A stretch of 22,129 nucleotides of DNA, taken from positions 1 to 22,129 of the IMG/VR virus record IMGVR_UViG_3300018417_000080. One strand, given 5' to 3'. The translations under genes were made by a program, and so were the position numbers. Under the pieces are notes generated by a model. It was given only the letters and a program-made list of their open reading frames with translations. It was not told where the DNA came from and made no database searches. The first letter of the stretch is position 1. Each line of letters opens with the position of its first letter. This stretch comes from a virus. Shown piece by piece: positions 1 through 6,714 of the stretch.

Positions 1-302
1 GAGTACCTTATTTCAGTTTCAAGTTTTGATTTGGGAAGAGAAAGATCCGTGTCTTTCGTTTCGAGTTTCCCTTTGAAAGTGAATTTGTTAACTTTGAATT
101 TGTATCCAGCTTCGTGGCTGTATCCATCAGTCATAGGACCGATTTCAAAATACAAATTATTGTCTGTCTTGTAGCCAACACGCAAATGGTTCACATCTTT
201 TGTGTAACGCCAGTCACGCATTTCGTATTCGTGTTTGTATTCGATGTATGGACCTGCGAACGCAGACATCGGTATGAGAAGAATTAAAAGTAAATATCGC
301 AC
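1..302 (-). CDS. Exported protein with outer-membrane-like beta repeats, 3' end cut by window edge
   Basis: I read this from the sequence: a GTG start at 302-300 follows AAGGAGG at ideal spacing, and the frame stays open for 100 codons to the window edge. The ATG two bases upstream runs into a stop after six codons, so GTG is the likely start. The N-terminus (VRYLLLILLIPMSAFAGPY) is a compact signal peptide with a probable cut after AFA. The mature part alternates polar and aromatic residues (YIEYKHEYEMRDWRY, LRVGYKTDNNLYFEIG), as in outer-membrane beta strands, and has few Cys. That suggests a small porin-like or OmpA-like barrel, but the fold is inferred and the C-terminus is missing. It is the downstream-most member of the exported cluster that starts at 4501. 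Confidence 0.7.
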   Translation of the reverse strand, partial: MRYLLLILLIPMSAFAGPYIEYKHEYEMRDWRYTKDVNHLRVGYKTDNNLYFEIGPMTDGYSHEAGYKFKVNKFTFKGKLETKDTDLSLPKSKLETEIRY

Positions 303-371
303 ATGTCCTCCTTATCGTATTGGACAATAATATTTAACCTTCGGTCTTCTAGTTTTTGTTATTTTACAATT

Positions 372-379
372 AATTTATA
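372..379 (-). promoter_or_regulatory. Possible T4-type late promoter box TATAAATT
   Basis: The minus strand reads TATAAATT, one mismatch from TATAAATA, about 70 bases before the GTG at 302. It lies in a very AT-rich gap (303-402), so chance is a real alternative. Confidence 0.35.
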
Positions 380-402
380 ATTAATTTTTTATTAAGGAGT
401 TG

Positions 403-612
403 TTAAATCGAAAGGTCGTCTTGCATAATCGATTTGATTATATTTTTATTGAGTTGAATCTCTTGGCCGAGATGACTTTCTAATCTAACCCAACTGTTTC
501 CGTTATTCATAATCCAGTCAATTGCTTGACCTGGTTTTAAACAATTTACTTCATCACCAATTAATTTGCCAAACATCACAGCACCATCATTAAATAGTAC
601 CTTGACTCTCAT
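403..612 (-). CDS. Small beta-rich protein, paralogue A of three
   Basis: Function unknown. This 69-residue protein starts with MRVKVLFNDGAVMFGKL and shares its layout with the proteins at 621-818 and 1048-1236: a short strand, (N/D)G, a G in the next strand, a central D-x-(I/V)-(M/L)-N segment, a V strand, a G turn, then LNK/aK-x-x-(I/V)-x-x-I near the end. This recalls the bacterial DUF6812-type small proteins (xDG...GE...RLSDxLND...I), a match made from memory. There is no signal peptide or TM segment. AGGA precedes the ATG. It is the most diverged of the three; the central ND-R motif has become MNNGNSW. Confidence 0.75.
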   Translation of the reverse strand: MRVKVLFNDGAVMFGKLIGDEVNCLKPGQAIDWIMNNGNSWVRLESHLGQEIQLNKNIIKSIMQDDLSI

Positions 613-620
613 TAGTGTTC

Positions 621-818
621 CTACGTTTCGTTGATGTAAGCTATCTGCCCCTTTGCAATAATCTGTTCTTTTCCAGCGCGTCTTACCGGCAAGATATTTC
701 TGTCATCATTCATTACATCAGATAAGCGGTCACCCGTTGGAAGAAAGACTTCGCAATCTAACCAACGGGAGCCGTCATTCATTGTAATGCATACTGTAAT
801 TATTTTACTCTCTATCAT
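621..818 (-). CDS. Small DUF6812-like protein, paralogue B of three
   Basis: This 65-residue cytosolic-looking protein carries the clearest family signature: MNDGSRW, then LPTGDRLSDVMNDDRNILPV, then AKGQIAYI at the C-terminus. The RLSDxxNDDR core is what suggests DUF6812 of bacteria, whose function I do not know. It sits three bases after the stop of the membrane-anchored protein at 822-1046 and nine bases before paralogue A. It is therefore the middle of a small operon A-B-TM-C. AGGAT lies very close to the ATG. Confidence 0.75.
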   Translation of the reverse strand: MIESKIITVCITMNDGSRWLDCEVFLPTGDRLSDVMNDDRNILPVRRAGKEQIIAKGQIAYINET

Positions 819-821
819 ATC

Positions 822-1046
822 CTAAACCATTAGAAAGCCTATTAAGAAACCAATATTGAGACCAACGAGACATACGACCAAAAATTGTCTTTTGAATTCT
901 TCTAAGGATTCCATTTCTGCAACACCTTCAGAATACTCAGTTTTCACTGCAACAATTTCGTATTGTGTATTTTGAATTTCTTCGTATACACTTGCCTCGT
1001 TTGGGCTCGGCCTATAAATGTCTTTTAGGTAAACTACATTCTCCAT
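822..1046 (-). CDS. Small tail-anchored membrane protein
   Basis: Function unknown. The 74-residue protein has a hydrophilic acidic N-terminal half (about residues 1-50, with YRPSPNEASVYEEIQ) and one C-terminal hydrophobic segment, FLVVCLVGLNIGFLIGFLMV, that ends the protein. This predicts a single-span tail-anchored inner-membrane protein with a cytoplasmic domain. I chose ATG at 1046 because AAGG lies 8 bases upstream; an in-frame GTG at 1055 would add three residues but crowds the same ribosome site. It lies between two members of the DUF6812-like paralogue family, so an interaction with them is plausible but is inference. Confidence 0.7.
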   Translation of the reverse strand: MENVVYLKDIYRPSPNEASVYEEIQNTQYEIVAVKTEYSEGVAEMESLEEFKRQFLVVCLVGLNIGFLIGFLMV

Positions 1047-1047
1047 G

Positions 1048-1236
1048 TCATTCACCTTCTTTTACAATATAGGCTACCGCTTCCTTATTAAGCTGTAGTA
1101 ACGTACCATTAGGTCTTGCAACTTCGATGAACATACGATCATCATTTAATACATCGCCTAGTAAAGTATCATCACCACCTACTTCTAAATTACCAACTAA
1201 CGAATACCCATTATGAAACGTGATTTTGACTCTCAT
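1048..1236 (-). CDS. Small DUF6812-like protein, paralogue C of three
   Basis: This 62-residue protein begins MRVKITFHNGYSLVGNLE and contains LGDVLNDDRMFIEVA and LNKEAVAYIVKEGE. It aligns end to end with the proteins at 621-818 and 403-612, and its start MRVK is nearly the same as that of paralogue A. A strong AAGGAGG lies 5 bases before the ATG. It is the first of the four-gene set that also holds the tail-anchored protein. Function unknown; no signal peptide. Confidence 0.75.
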   Translation of the reverse strand: MRVKITFHNGYSLVGNLEVGGDDTLLGDVLNDDRMFIEVARPNGTLLQLNKEAVAYIVKEGE

Positions 1237-1246
1237 TCCAGCCTCC

Positions 1247-1705
1247 TTAATCGGCTAGAGGATTGTCAAGCACCTGTTGAATTTTCTTGTTCAAGCGGTC
1301 ATCTAACGCTTCAATTTGTAAACGAGTGTCGGTCTGTAGACTTTCCCTCTTTGTATCAAATCTCTCTGAAGCACGGTCAATCATATCTTTAACCTTATCT
1401 TCCATCTCTCGATTCTGGTCTTCAATTCGATCTACATTCTTTTCCATCCGATTGAAATCATCTCTCAGATCGTTCTTAATGCTTCTCGAATAATCGATCG
1501 CTTCATCGAGCTTAGTCTCGATAACGTTATTACGTGCCTCAATTTCTCCTACATCAATATTCTGGATGATCTCCTTCATATCCATATAATCTTTATAGAA
1601 CTCAAAGACTCCCCAACTGGCTCCACCCAGAGTACTTAACGCAGTGAGAAGAATCATCATCTTCCCGCCTTTGAAGGTCATGCCCCCAAATTCAACTTCT
1701 GCCAT
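1247..1705 (-). CDS. Membrane-anchored coiled-coil protein
   Basis: The 152-residue protein has a short N-terminal tail with FGGMTFKGG, one hydrophobic span at about residues 16-36 (MMILLTALSTLGGASWGVFEFY), then a long highly charged helix from about residue 45 to the end (DDFNRMEKNVDRIEDQNREM...) with heptad-like spacing, so a coiled coil is likely. The topology fits a bitopic membrane protein with an extended periplasmic or cytoplasmic rod. Phage spanin or lysis roles share such shapes, but nothing here proves one and no partner lipoprotein is visible. It precedes the paralogue C gene by ten bases. Confidence 0.7.
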   Translation of the reverse strand: MAEVEFGGMTFKGGKMMILLTALSTLGGASWGVFEFYKDYMDMKEIIQNIDVGEIEARNNVIETKLDEAIDYSRSIKNDLRDDFNRMEKNVDRIEDQNREMEDKVKDMIDRASERFDTKRESLQTDTRLQIEALDDRLNKKIQQVLDNPLAD

Positions 1706-1724
1706 TTTCCTCTATCCTTTTTTA

Positions 1725-2177
1725 CTAGTCGTCGCTATCGTCTTCAAACTGTAGAGCTTTCAGATTTGCGACTTCTTGTTGAAGTTTCTGGATCTCCAAT
1801 CTTCTCCTTTCAAGTTCAAGTTTATAGAGTGTATTGCAATTAATACGCTCTTTTGGTTTATCTAACGGTATTGTAAGTTTTGCATAAACACCAACATCCC
1901 TTACAAAATCGTTTTGATTCCAACCATCTGGGTTAATGTAGGTAGTACTACTACCAAACCCATTATCGTACGGACCGTTCTGATTAAGAATACCTACAAC
2001 TCCGAATTCCATAGTGGTTGCACCACCAATAGCATTCTGGCATTCAAACTGTCCAGATCTTACACGATCAGATGCGTAACTACCAGGTGAATTGGGCAAT
2101 GCTAAGTTCACTGAACTCGACTGGGCCCTTACCCCTTGTGTCACTATCATCAATATTAGAATAACAAAAATTCGCAT
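1725..2177 (-). CDS. Exported protein with C-terminal coiled coil
   Basis: The 150-residue protein has a signal peptide (MRIFVILILMIVTQGVRAQ, cut probably after RA). A Ser/Asn/Gly-rich domain follows (CQNAIGGATTMEFGVVGIL, about residues 46-65), and then a charged helix (LELERRRLEIQKLQQEVANLKAL) ending in an acidic tail. Two Cys (CQNAI and NCNTLY) could pair after export. I have seen this type of protein in marine T4-like phages, where neighbours are sometimes annotated as curli- or surface-related; that is recollection, not a search. Function unknown. Confidence 0.7.
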   Translation of the reverse strand: MRIFVILILMIVTQGVRAQSSSVNLALPNSPGSYASDRVRSGQFECQNAIGGATTMEFGVVGILNQNGPYDNGFGSSTTYINPDGWNQNDFVRDVGVYAKLTIPLDKPKERINCNTLYKLELERRRLEIQKLQQEVANLKALQFEDDSDD

Positions 2178-2180
2178 AAT

Positions 2181-2561
2181 TTAATCTTTTATCTTTGAAC
2201 AAATCCTCGATGCAATCGTGGCTCGACTCACGTCAGCTTTCAATAATTTACTCTTAGAGCAAATATAGACTGCCTTATGTTTATCTTTCTCACGTATGTA
2301 TATGTCGATTCTTTTTTTCTCAAGATAATCAATCTGCTGAATTTTTTCAGTAGTGGCAAACGGAACCTTTTTCCAGTCTTCCGTCCACACACTAAATTCA
2401 TAATATTGAATATCTTCTCGCTTATTAAACAGTTCCATCTCCGTATGTAAAACACCTGGCACATACGATAATTGCAACCTTGGATAGGTTGGAAGGAATT
2501 CGTGGGCAGAAGCAGTCTGCCCACCAATCCCTAGCATAATTAATAGCATAATATAACGCAT
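2181..2561 (-). CDS. Exported protein resembling a periplasmic pilus-chaperone N-terminal (Ig-like) domain
   Basis: This 126-residue protein has a signal peptide ending at TASA before HEFLPTYPRL. The mature part reads like the first Ig-like domain of PapD-type chaperones: a strand with LQLSYVPG, then MELFNKREDIQYYEFSVWTEDWKKVPF, then KIQQIDYLEKKRIDIYIR. This matches the chaperone pattern of N (N/R) followed by a Y-x-x-x-V strand and a late kR-x-(D/R)-(I/V) strand. The second chaperone domain is absent. Two Cys (YICSK, RICSK) near the end may form a disulfide. The next gene encodes a secreted pilin-like protein, which supports the pairing. The family assignment is tentative. Confidence 0.6.
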   Translation of the reverse strand: MRYIMLLIMLGIGGQTASAHEFLPTYPRLQLSYVPGVLHTEMELFNKREDIQYYEFSVWTEDWKKVPFATTEKIQQIDYLEKKRIDIYIREKDKHKAVYICSKSKLLKADVSRATIASRICSKIKD

Positions 2562-2583
2562 TAGATTTCGATCCCTTTTACCT

Positions 2584-3087
2584 TTAAATTGCGATGCATT
2601 CTGCAGTTACAGAAGCCTGGTACTGACCGCCAGGAAACGCTTTGTCATATCCATAATCAGCTTCAGACTGAATCTTAAACCAGGTTGAACCTGCTACAGT
2701 CAAAGCTACTTCTGTGATATTATCGTAGTATATCTTGTCGGTATCATACGATGACATTGTCGCGTCTGAAACTTGGTCAACTGTTACCCAGTTACTCCAA
2801 GCTACAGTGTCGTTCAGCTCAGGACTTGATGTAAAAGCATCCGGTGCAGTAATGCGAGCCTTATAATAGCTTGCTTGTACTACATCGTACCTTACGACTG
2901 GGTGAATACCACCGTCATCTGGCTTAGTGCTCAACTTTGATGCGGATGGGTTACCATACACACCCAGCGTGTCCTGTGTCACAACGCATTTAGAGGCCAC
3001 GTTACCAGTAACGGGGATCTCTTCTGCCATAGCCGAAAAACAAAAGGACGCGAGTGCAACACATGATATAAGTGTTTTATTGAACAT
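2584..3087 (-). CDS. Exported pilin-like / spore-coat-U-like protein
   Basis: The 167-residue protein has a classic signal peptide (MFNKTLISCVALASFCFSAMA, cut before EEIPVTG). The mature chain opens IPVTGNVASKCVVTQDTLGVYG and ends YQASVTAECIAI. One Cys in the first strand and one four residues from the end match the layout of secreted pilins and spore-coat-U/Csu proteins, where a final beta strand completes the fold. The middle is rich in T, S, Y and D. GGGAG precedes the ATG. It lies directly upstream, in transcription order, of the chaperone-like protein, so a minimal chaperone-subunit pair is possible. Assembly into a fibre is inference; no usher is present here. Confidence 0.65.
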   Translation of the reverse strand: MFNKTLISCVALASFCFSAMAEEIPVTGNVASKCVVTQDTLGVYGNPSASKLSTKPDDGGIHPVVRYDVVQASYYKARITAPDAFTSSPELNDTVAWSNWVTVDQVSDATMSSYDTDKIYYDNITEVALTVAGSTWFKIQSEADYGYDKAFPGGQYQASVTAECIAI

Positions 3088-3108
3088 GTTGTTCTCCCTT
3101 TATGAGTT

Positions 3109-3990
3109 TTATTTGGCATATTGTAGCATAATCATCTGTTGGTGCAATAACTCTTGCGCCATGCCCACTCTCAACCCTCTAGTGTTGTTGGGAAGTTTTG
3201 CATCCTTCAAGACCACTCCTTCAGGATACTCCCCACCAACGAGAGCTCTTTGATAACTCATTGGTAAACTCGCGATCATCTGCTGATGCATCAGAATTTG
3301 TTCCATAGAGAACTCACTCTGTTCAGAGATACCGAGAATGTTTTCCAAGAGCTCATCGATTTCTTCTACTTGTTCTAAAGCTTTCTTTCGAGCTTTCTCT
3401 TTCTCGTCTTCTTTCTGTTGCCTTAGATTGGCTTTACGATCCAACTCGTCTTGAACATAGTCCTCATCGAGTGGATCAATTACTTCTACCTCGGTTAGAT
3501 CAACCACAAATGGGTCAATATAACCAGGGCATTCTGGATTCGTTTGTGGGTCAAAGCAAGGATCATAAGAATATGTGTAATATACTTCTGGACTTTGAAC
3601 TGTTCCAAAACCTTCGGGTTCGATTGATCCCCTTCCCCAATAAGATATGTCGATACCGTCAACAATCGGAACGACCTTAGTAATCGTATTACCAGGCAAT
3701 CCAGTCCAGTCATCTGTTTCTCTAAAGATATAACCCGCTCCTCGTGCGTTTTCGTTCTGCACGTGCACGAGCAAATAATCTTCTTGGTTTTTGACTACGG
3801 TATATTGATATGTGACCTGATTGACTCTCAAGCCTGCTTGTTGCGGTAGCACATTTGTCATAACCCAGTTTAACCCAAACTGAGCTGCATTTGATGTAGT
3901 GCCGTATTGAGGAGCTATGTCTGGATTAGAGTAAGAGTAGGATGAGCAAACTAGCAACGCCAGCGCCACCCAAAAGTGTCTTAGTACCAT
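3109..3990 (-). CDS. Large exported protein with N-terminal beta domain and C-terminal helical region
   Basis: The 293-residue protein starts with a signal peptide (MVLRHFWVALALLVCSSYSYS). Residues 25-165 look beta-rich and Trp/Tyr-rich (FGLNWVMTNVLPQQAGL, YIFRETDDWTGLPG) and end with a Cys-containing segment PCFDPQTNPECPGYIDPF. A linker of acidic residues leads to a charged helix (RKANLRQQKEDEKEKARKKALEQVEEIDELLENIL, about 186-220 by content). A Met/Gln-rich helical end (MEQILMHQQMIASLPMSYQ) follows. AAGGAG stands 7 bases before the ATG. Its first 65 bases overlap the end of the next gene up. Probably a periplasmic or surface protein; function unknown. Confidence 0.75.
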   Translation of the reverse strand: MVLRHFWVALALLVCSSYSYSNPDIAPQYGTTSNAAQFGLNWVMTNVLPQQAGLRVNQVTYQYTVVKNQEDYLLVHVQNENARGAGYIFRETDDWTGLPGNTITKVVPIVDGIDISYWGRGSIEPEGFGTVQSPEVYYTYSYDPCFDPQTNPECPGYIDPFVVDLTEVEVIDPLDEDYVQDELDRKANLRQQKEDEKEKARKKALEQVEEIDELLENILGISEQSEFSMEQILMHQQMIASLPMSYQRALVGGEYPEGVVLKDAKLPNNTRGLRVGMAQELLHQQMIMLQYAK

Positions 3991-4501
3991 CGCTCATCTC
4001 CTTATCGTCTTTGTTTAACACGGGCTTTAGATCTTCATCTAATGACCATGCCTCCTTTGCCTCGAGTCCTATCTTACCATCATAAGGACAGGGAGTACCC
4101 GCCATCATCATAGCATCGAAGACTCTTCGGTCTTGACATAACGTAGATACAGCTGCAACCTTCATACCCATATCATATAATGTTTTTGAGAGCTTTAGAC
4201 GCTCGCAGTTTTCATCTGTGACCTGGGTTCCAGTCGAGATACCAAGTATCTGTGTTTGGATTGCCCCAGCAACACCAAATGTACAAAGATCAGAGTTGGA
4301 TGTGTTTATTGTTGGCGTAATTGCCGATGCGGGAGGCGACTTGAGTGTCGTCGATGTTGTAGAGTTTGTCGTCACTGTACTATCAGTTATCGATTCAGTT
4401 CTGATGGTATCATCAGGTACTGTGGTATCGGTAGTTGTAGTTTCTTCCGCATTTGCAAAAACAATAAAACAAAATCCAAAAACTAATAATAAGATTCGCA
4501 T
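3926..4501 (-). CDS. Exported Thr-rich protein with C-terminal hydrophobic tail
   Basis: The 191-residue protein has a signal peptide (MRILLLVFGFCFIVFANA), a low-complexity Thr/Ser stretch (TTTTDTTVPDDT, residues 21-65), a conserved-looking central domain with four Cys (SDLCTFGVAGAIQTQ, NCERLKLSKTLYDMG, LCQDRRVF, GTPCPYDGKIG) and a C-terminal membrane segment (GGAGVASLLILLLL). The even Cys number suits disulfides in the periplasm. The central domain looks like one I recall in marine T4-like phages. It is the first gene after a perfect late promoter box at 4537-4544, so it likely heads the exported cluster. Function unknown. Confidence 0.75.
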   Translation of the reverse strand: MRILLLVFGFCFIVFANAEETTTTDTTVPDDTIRTESITDSTVTTNSTTSTTLKSPPASAITPTINTSNSDLCTFGVAGAIQTQILGISTGTQVTDENCERLKLSKTLYDMGMKVAAVSTLCQDRRVFDAMMMAGTPCPYDGKIGLEAKEAWSLDEDLKPVLNKDDKEMSDGTKTLLGGAGVASLLILLLL

Positions 4502-4536
4502 TCAATTCAGCCATTCATTTATCAAGTAAACATGTT

Positions 4537-4544
4537 TATTTATA
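4537..4544 (-). promoter_or_regulatory. T4-type late promoter TATAAATA
   Basis: This is an exact TATAAATA on the minus strand, in the short gap between two genes, 36 bases before the ATG at 4501. It fits the T4 late promoter, recognised by the phage late sigma factor (gp55 type). It would drive the exported-protein cluster. Confidence 0.8.
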
Positions 4545-4547
4545 CTA

Positions 4548-4883
4548 CTAGATTTCACCCGGTTCGGTGAAATCAATTTCTTGGCGGGCTCCGCCATCAT
4601 CGAGAATCCAATTCAAAGAACCACCAGTTTGTTCTTCAAAGAGAGTTTCAATATCAGCTAGATTAGGAAGGGATTCGGTCTTTAGGTTATTGCACCAAGC
4701 ATTCAATCGACCCCAAGAATAACCATCCATCACAGCAATGGGAAATTCTTGTATGGGTTCTTTATTGTCACCAAGATAGGCATATAACCTACCACCGAAT
4801 AGTGCAACGGTAGGATCTAGGCCTCGGTCTGTCCACCACGATGAGGGCAATGGGCCAATGGCAGACAATTGGTAGGAATACAT
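4548..4883 (-). CDS. Small partner of the virion protein, function unknown
   Basis: The 111-residue protein has no signal peptide or TM segment. It is Trp-rich (SSWWTDRGLDP, SWGRLNAWCNNL, LNWILDD) and has a predicted strand-turn pattern. It starts directly after the stop of the 465-residue structural protein with no gap, so the two are almost surely co-translated. A virion or fibre-assembly role is inferred from this position alone. Confidence 0.7.
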   Translation of the reverse strand: MYSYQLSAIGPLPSSWWTDRGLDPTVALFGGRLYAYLGDNKEPIQEFPIAVMDGYSWGRLNAWCNNLKTESLPNLADIETLFEEQTGGSLNWILDDGGARQEIDFTEPGEI

Positions 4884-6281
4884 TTACGGCTGTTCTAACC
4901 AGGTAATAGATGCAAAACCAGTTTTGCCGCCTACCTTACTTGCCGCGCAAATTGTATATACATCTGAAGTCAAATCTGCAAAATCTGGTGAACCTGGGTT
5001 AGTGAATACACGACCCAATTGCAATTGAGCGCTGATTGGCATGTTAATTGGAGCCGCGCCACCAGCAAAATAGCCCGAATAGATGATATCATCTCGGCCA
5101 AAATCGATTGATGTTGCCGCGTCATCTAATTCGGCACCGACCCAATCCGCATCTAAAATACTAAATGTAGCACCAGTCAATGTCCCATTACGAACAACGA
5201 CAAAATACACACCTGAGTCATCTTCGGTGAAAACTTGAAACGCCTGAGGAGCAACATAAGAATCAAGAGCTGCATCCTTCAATCGAATACTCAGTAGAGG
5301 ATAGAAGGTGTTTGCCACTGCAAGATTACCAGAACCCACGGTCATTGTGGGTGGATTTGTCGACGTATTAATTGCTGATAATGAGTTATTTAATACACCG
5401 AGCTCTTCAACACCACCTTCAGCAACAACTGATGTTGAGGATTGAAATAAGAAATGATCAATATTATCAGTGTATTCAGGTAGAGCTTCTAATTCAAACC
5501 GAACTGGCAAATTAGGAGTCTTGGTCCAAGTGCCTTGAGTATTATTCGCGTTATAGACCGTATGAATTATATGTAATTCATTATCAATAGCAAAACCAAA
5601 ACGAGTCATACCCGTGCCATACCATTCGTATTCAATACAAAGCAATTGCTGTTTAGCAAAATCGAATGTTATACCGCTACGGCCGGTACCATCTAGTTTA
5701 TCACCGTTCCAGTTTTCACGACTGATCCGAGTAGTTTCAACTCCATTCTTACGAATACAGCAAAAATAGTTATCACCACTGTCTTCAAAGTACATTCCGT
5801 TTTGGTCGTCGAATGTACCAATGCGTCTGCGGATACCAACTGTTCTTGGTTCGAATCTAATTGCCATTGAGGCAAACTGTTCTTTACCTGGAATGTAAGG
5901 AATGACACGTCGAGATTGTCGGACAACCTTATCACCAATTGAAGTGACTCGCATGATCACAGATTTTTCTACGATAATATCACTGCCTGGGTTTGTTGGA
6001 TCAAAAGATTCTGGCACTGCTGCATTATTATTGATATAAGCTTGACCACCGGCAGTTCTTGTAGTTTGGAATGTATCGTTATCAGCAAATGCACTGAAAG
6101 AATTCCAGAATATTGTTTGAACACCAGATGTTTTTAAACGATTCTTTGAAGTAAAGTCTGGTCTCCAATCTGTGATTGCTCCAAACCTGTCAGCGATTAC
6201 AACACTTTGAAAGTCTCCACGACCTGGCCATGTTGTATCTTTGTTGTAAAAATTCTGGGTATCTCTATTCCATTGTGCCAT
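4884..6281 (-). CDS. Virion structural protein, probably tail-fibre or capsid decoration type
   Basis: The 465-residue protein has no signal peptide and is rich in beta-prone, aromatic and Asn/Thr segments. The middle (about residues 120-270) has the pattern SRRVIPYIPGKEQFASM ... RRRIGTFDDQNGMYFE ... KLDGTGRSG ... YEWYGTGMTRFGFAID ... PNLPVRFELE, which I recall from a domain common in virion proteins of marine T4-like phages and some prophages. The exact position in the virion is not shown. A perfect late promoter box sits 37 bases upstream, and AGGA precedes the ATG. Late expression and the 111-residue partner downstream support a structural role. Confidence 0.8.
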   Translation of the reverse strand: MAQWNRDTQNFYNKDTTWPGRGDFQSVVIADRFGAITDWRPDFTSKNRLKTSGVQTIFWNSFSAFADNDTFQTTRTAGGQAYINNNAAVPESFDPTNPGSDIIVEKSVIMRVTSIGDKVVRQSRRVIPYIPGKEQFASMAIRFEPRTVGIRRRIGTFDDQNGMYFEDSGDNYFCCIRKNGVETTRISRENWNGDKLDGTGRSGITFDFAKQQLLCIEYEWYGTGMTRFGFAIDNELHIIHTVYNANNTQGTWTKTPNLPVRFELEALPEYTDNIDHFLFQSSTSVVAEGGVEELGVLNNSLSAINTSTNPPTMTVGSGNLAVANTFYPLLSIRLKDAALDSYVAPQAFQVFTEDDSGVYFVVVRNGTLTGATFSILDADWVGAELDDAATSIDFGRDDIIYSGYFAGGAAPINMPISAQLQLGRVFTNPGSPDFADLTSDVYTICAASKVGGKTGFASITWLEQP

Positions 6282-6317
6282 TGTACATTCCTGAAGTTAA
6301 ATTTGGTAGGATGTAGT

Positions 6318-6325
6318 TATTTATA
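6318..6325 (-). promoter_or_regulatory. T4-type late promoter TATAAATA
   Basis: An exact TATAAATA on the minus strand ends 37 bases before the ATG at 6281 and overlaps the last codons and stop of iscU. It would start transcription of the structural protein. Confidence 0.8.
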
Positions 6326-6701
6326 AATGCTTGTCTTGATAGTCCTTTATCGCAGCTTTGATCGCATCTTCTGCAAGGACACTACAGTGGATTTTGACTG
6401 GGGGGAGGCAGAGTTCTTCTGCGATGTCGGTGTTTCTAATATCTGCAGCTTCATCAAGACTGCGACCTTTAACCCATTCGGTAAGAAGTGAGGAAGATGC
6501 GATAGCACTTCCGCATCCGTAGGTTTTAAACCTAGCATCTTCGATAATTCCATCATCATTTACCTTAATTTGTAATCTCATTACATCACCACAAGCCGGG
6601 GCACCAACCATGCCAGTGCCCACGTCTTGATCGTCTTCATCGAAGCGACCCACATTGCGTGGGTTTTCGTAATGATCTAATACTTTTTCTGAATATGCCA
6701 T
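6321..6701 (-). CDS. iscU: Iron-sulfur cluster assembly scaffold IscU
   Basis: The 126-residue protein is a full-length IscU. It is the scaffold on which the cysteine desulfurase IscS builds 2Fe-2S and 4Fe-4S clusters, later passed on with HscA/HscB help. All key residues are present: Cys37 and Asp39 (GAPACGDVM), Cys63 (TYGCGSAIASSS), His105 and Cys106 (KIHCSVLAEDA), plus the HscA-binding LPPVK motif at 99-103. From memory of E. coli IscU, the identity by eye is about four-fifths, without indels before the last residues. This argues for uptake from a gammaproteobacterium. An extra Cys98 (ELCLPPVK) lies next to the chaperone motif. No other isc gene is in the window. It has a late promoter box immediately upstream and no visible ribosome site. 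Confidence 0.97.
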   Translation of the reverse strand: MAYSEKVLDHYENPRNVGRFDEDDQDVGTGMVGAPACGDVMRLQIKVNDDGIIEDARFKTYGCGSAIASSSLLTEWVKGRSLDEAADIRNTDIAEELCLPPVKIHCSVLAEDAIKAAIKDYQDKHL

Positions 6702-6706
6702 TCAGT

Positions 6707-6714
6707 TATTTATA
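6707..6714 (-). promoter_or_regulatory. T4-type late promoter TATAAATA directly before iscU
   Basis: An exact TATAAATA on the minus strand ends five bases before the iscU ATG. With the usual late start about six bases after the box, the transcript would begin at or near the A of the ATG. No AGGAG-like site separates the two. Confidence 0.65.

Noticed and set aside
2240-2527. Open frame of 95 codons in another minus-strand frame
   Set aside because: It lies wholly inside the signal-peptide gene at 2181-2561, has no ribosome site and shows no signal peptide or motif.
3109-3990. Lipoprotein signal in the 293-residue exported protein
   Set aside because: The Cys in LALLVCSS lacks a small residue at -1, so a standard Sec signal is likelier.
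4218-4529. Plus-strand open frame of 103 codons rich in Val and Ser
   Set aside because: It is the reverse of the Thr-rich region of the 3926-4501 gene; low-complexity DNA gives long antisense frames.
5842-5860. tRNA-like GGTTCGAATC T-loop sequence
   Set aside because: No acceptor or anticodon stem fits around it and it lies inside the structural gene.
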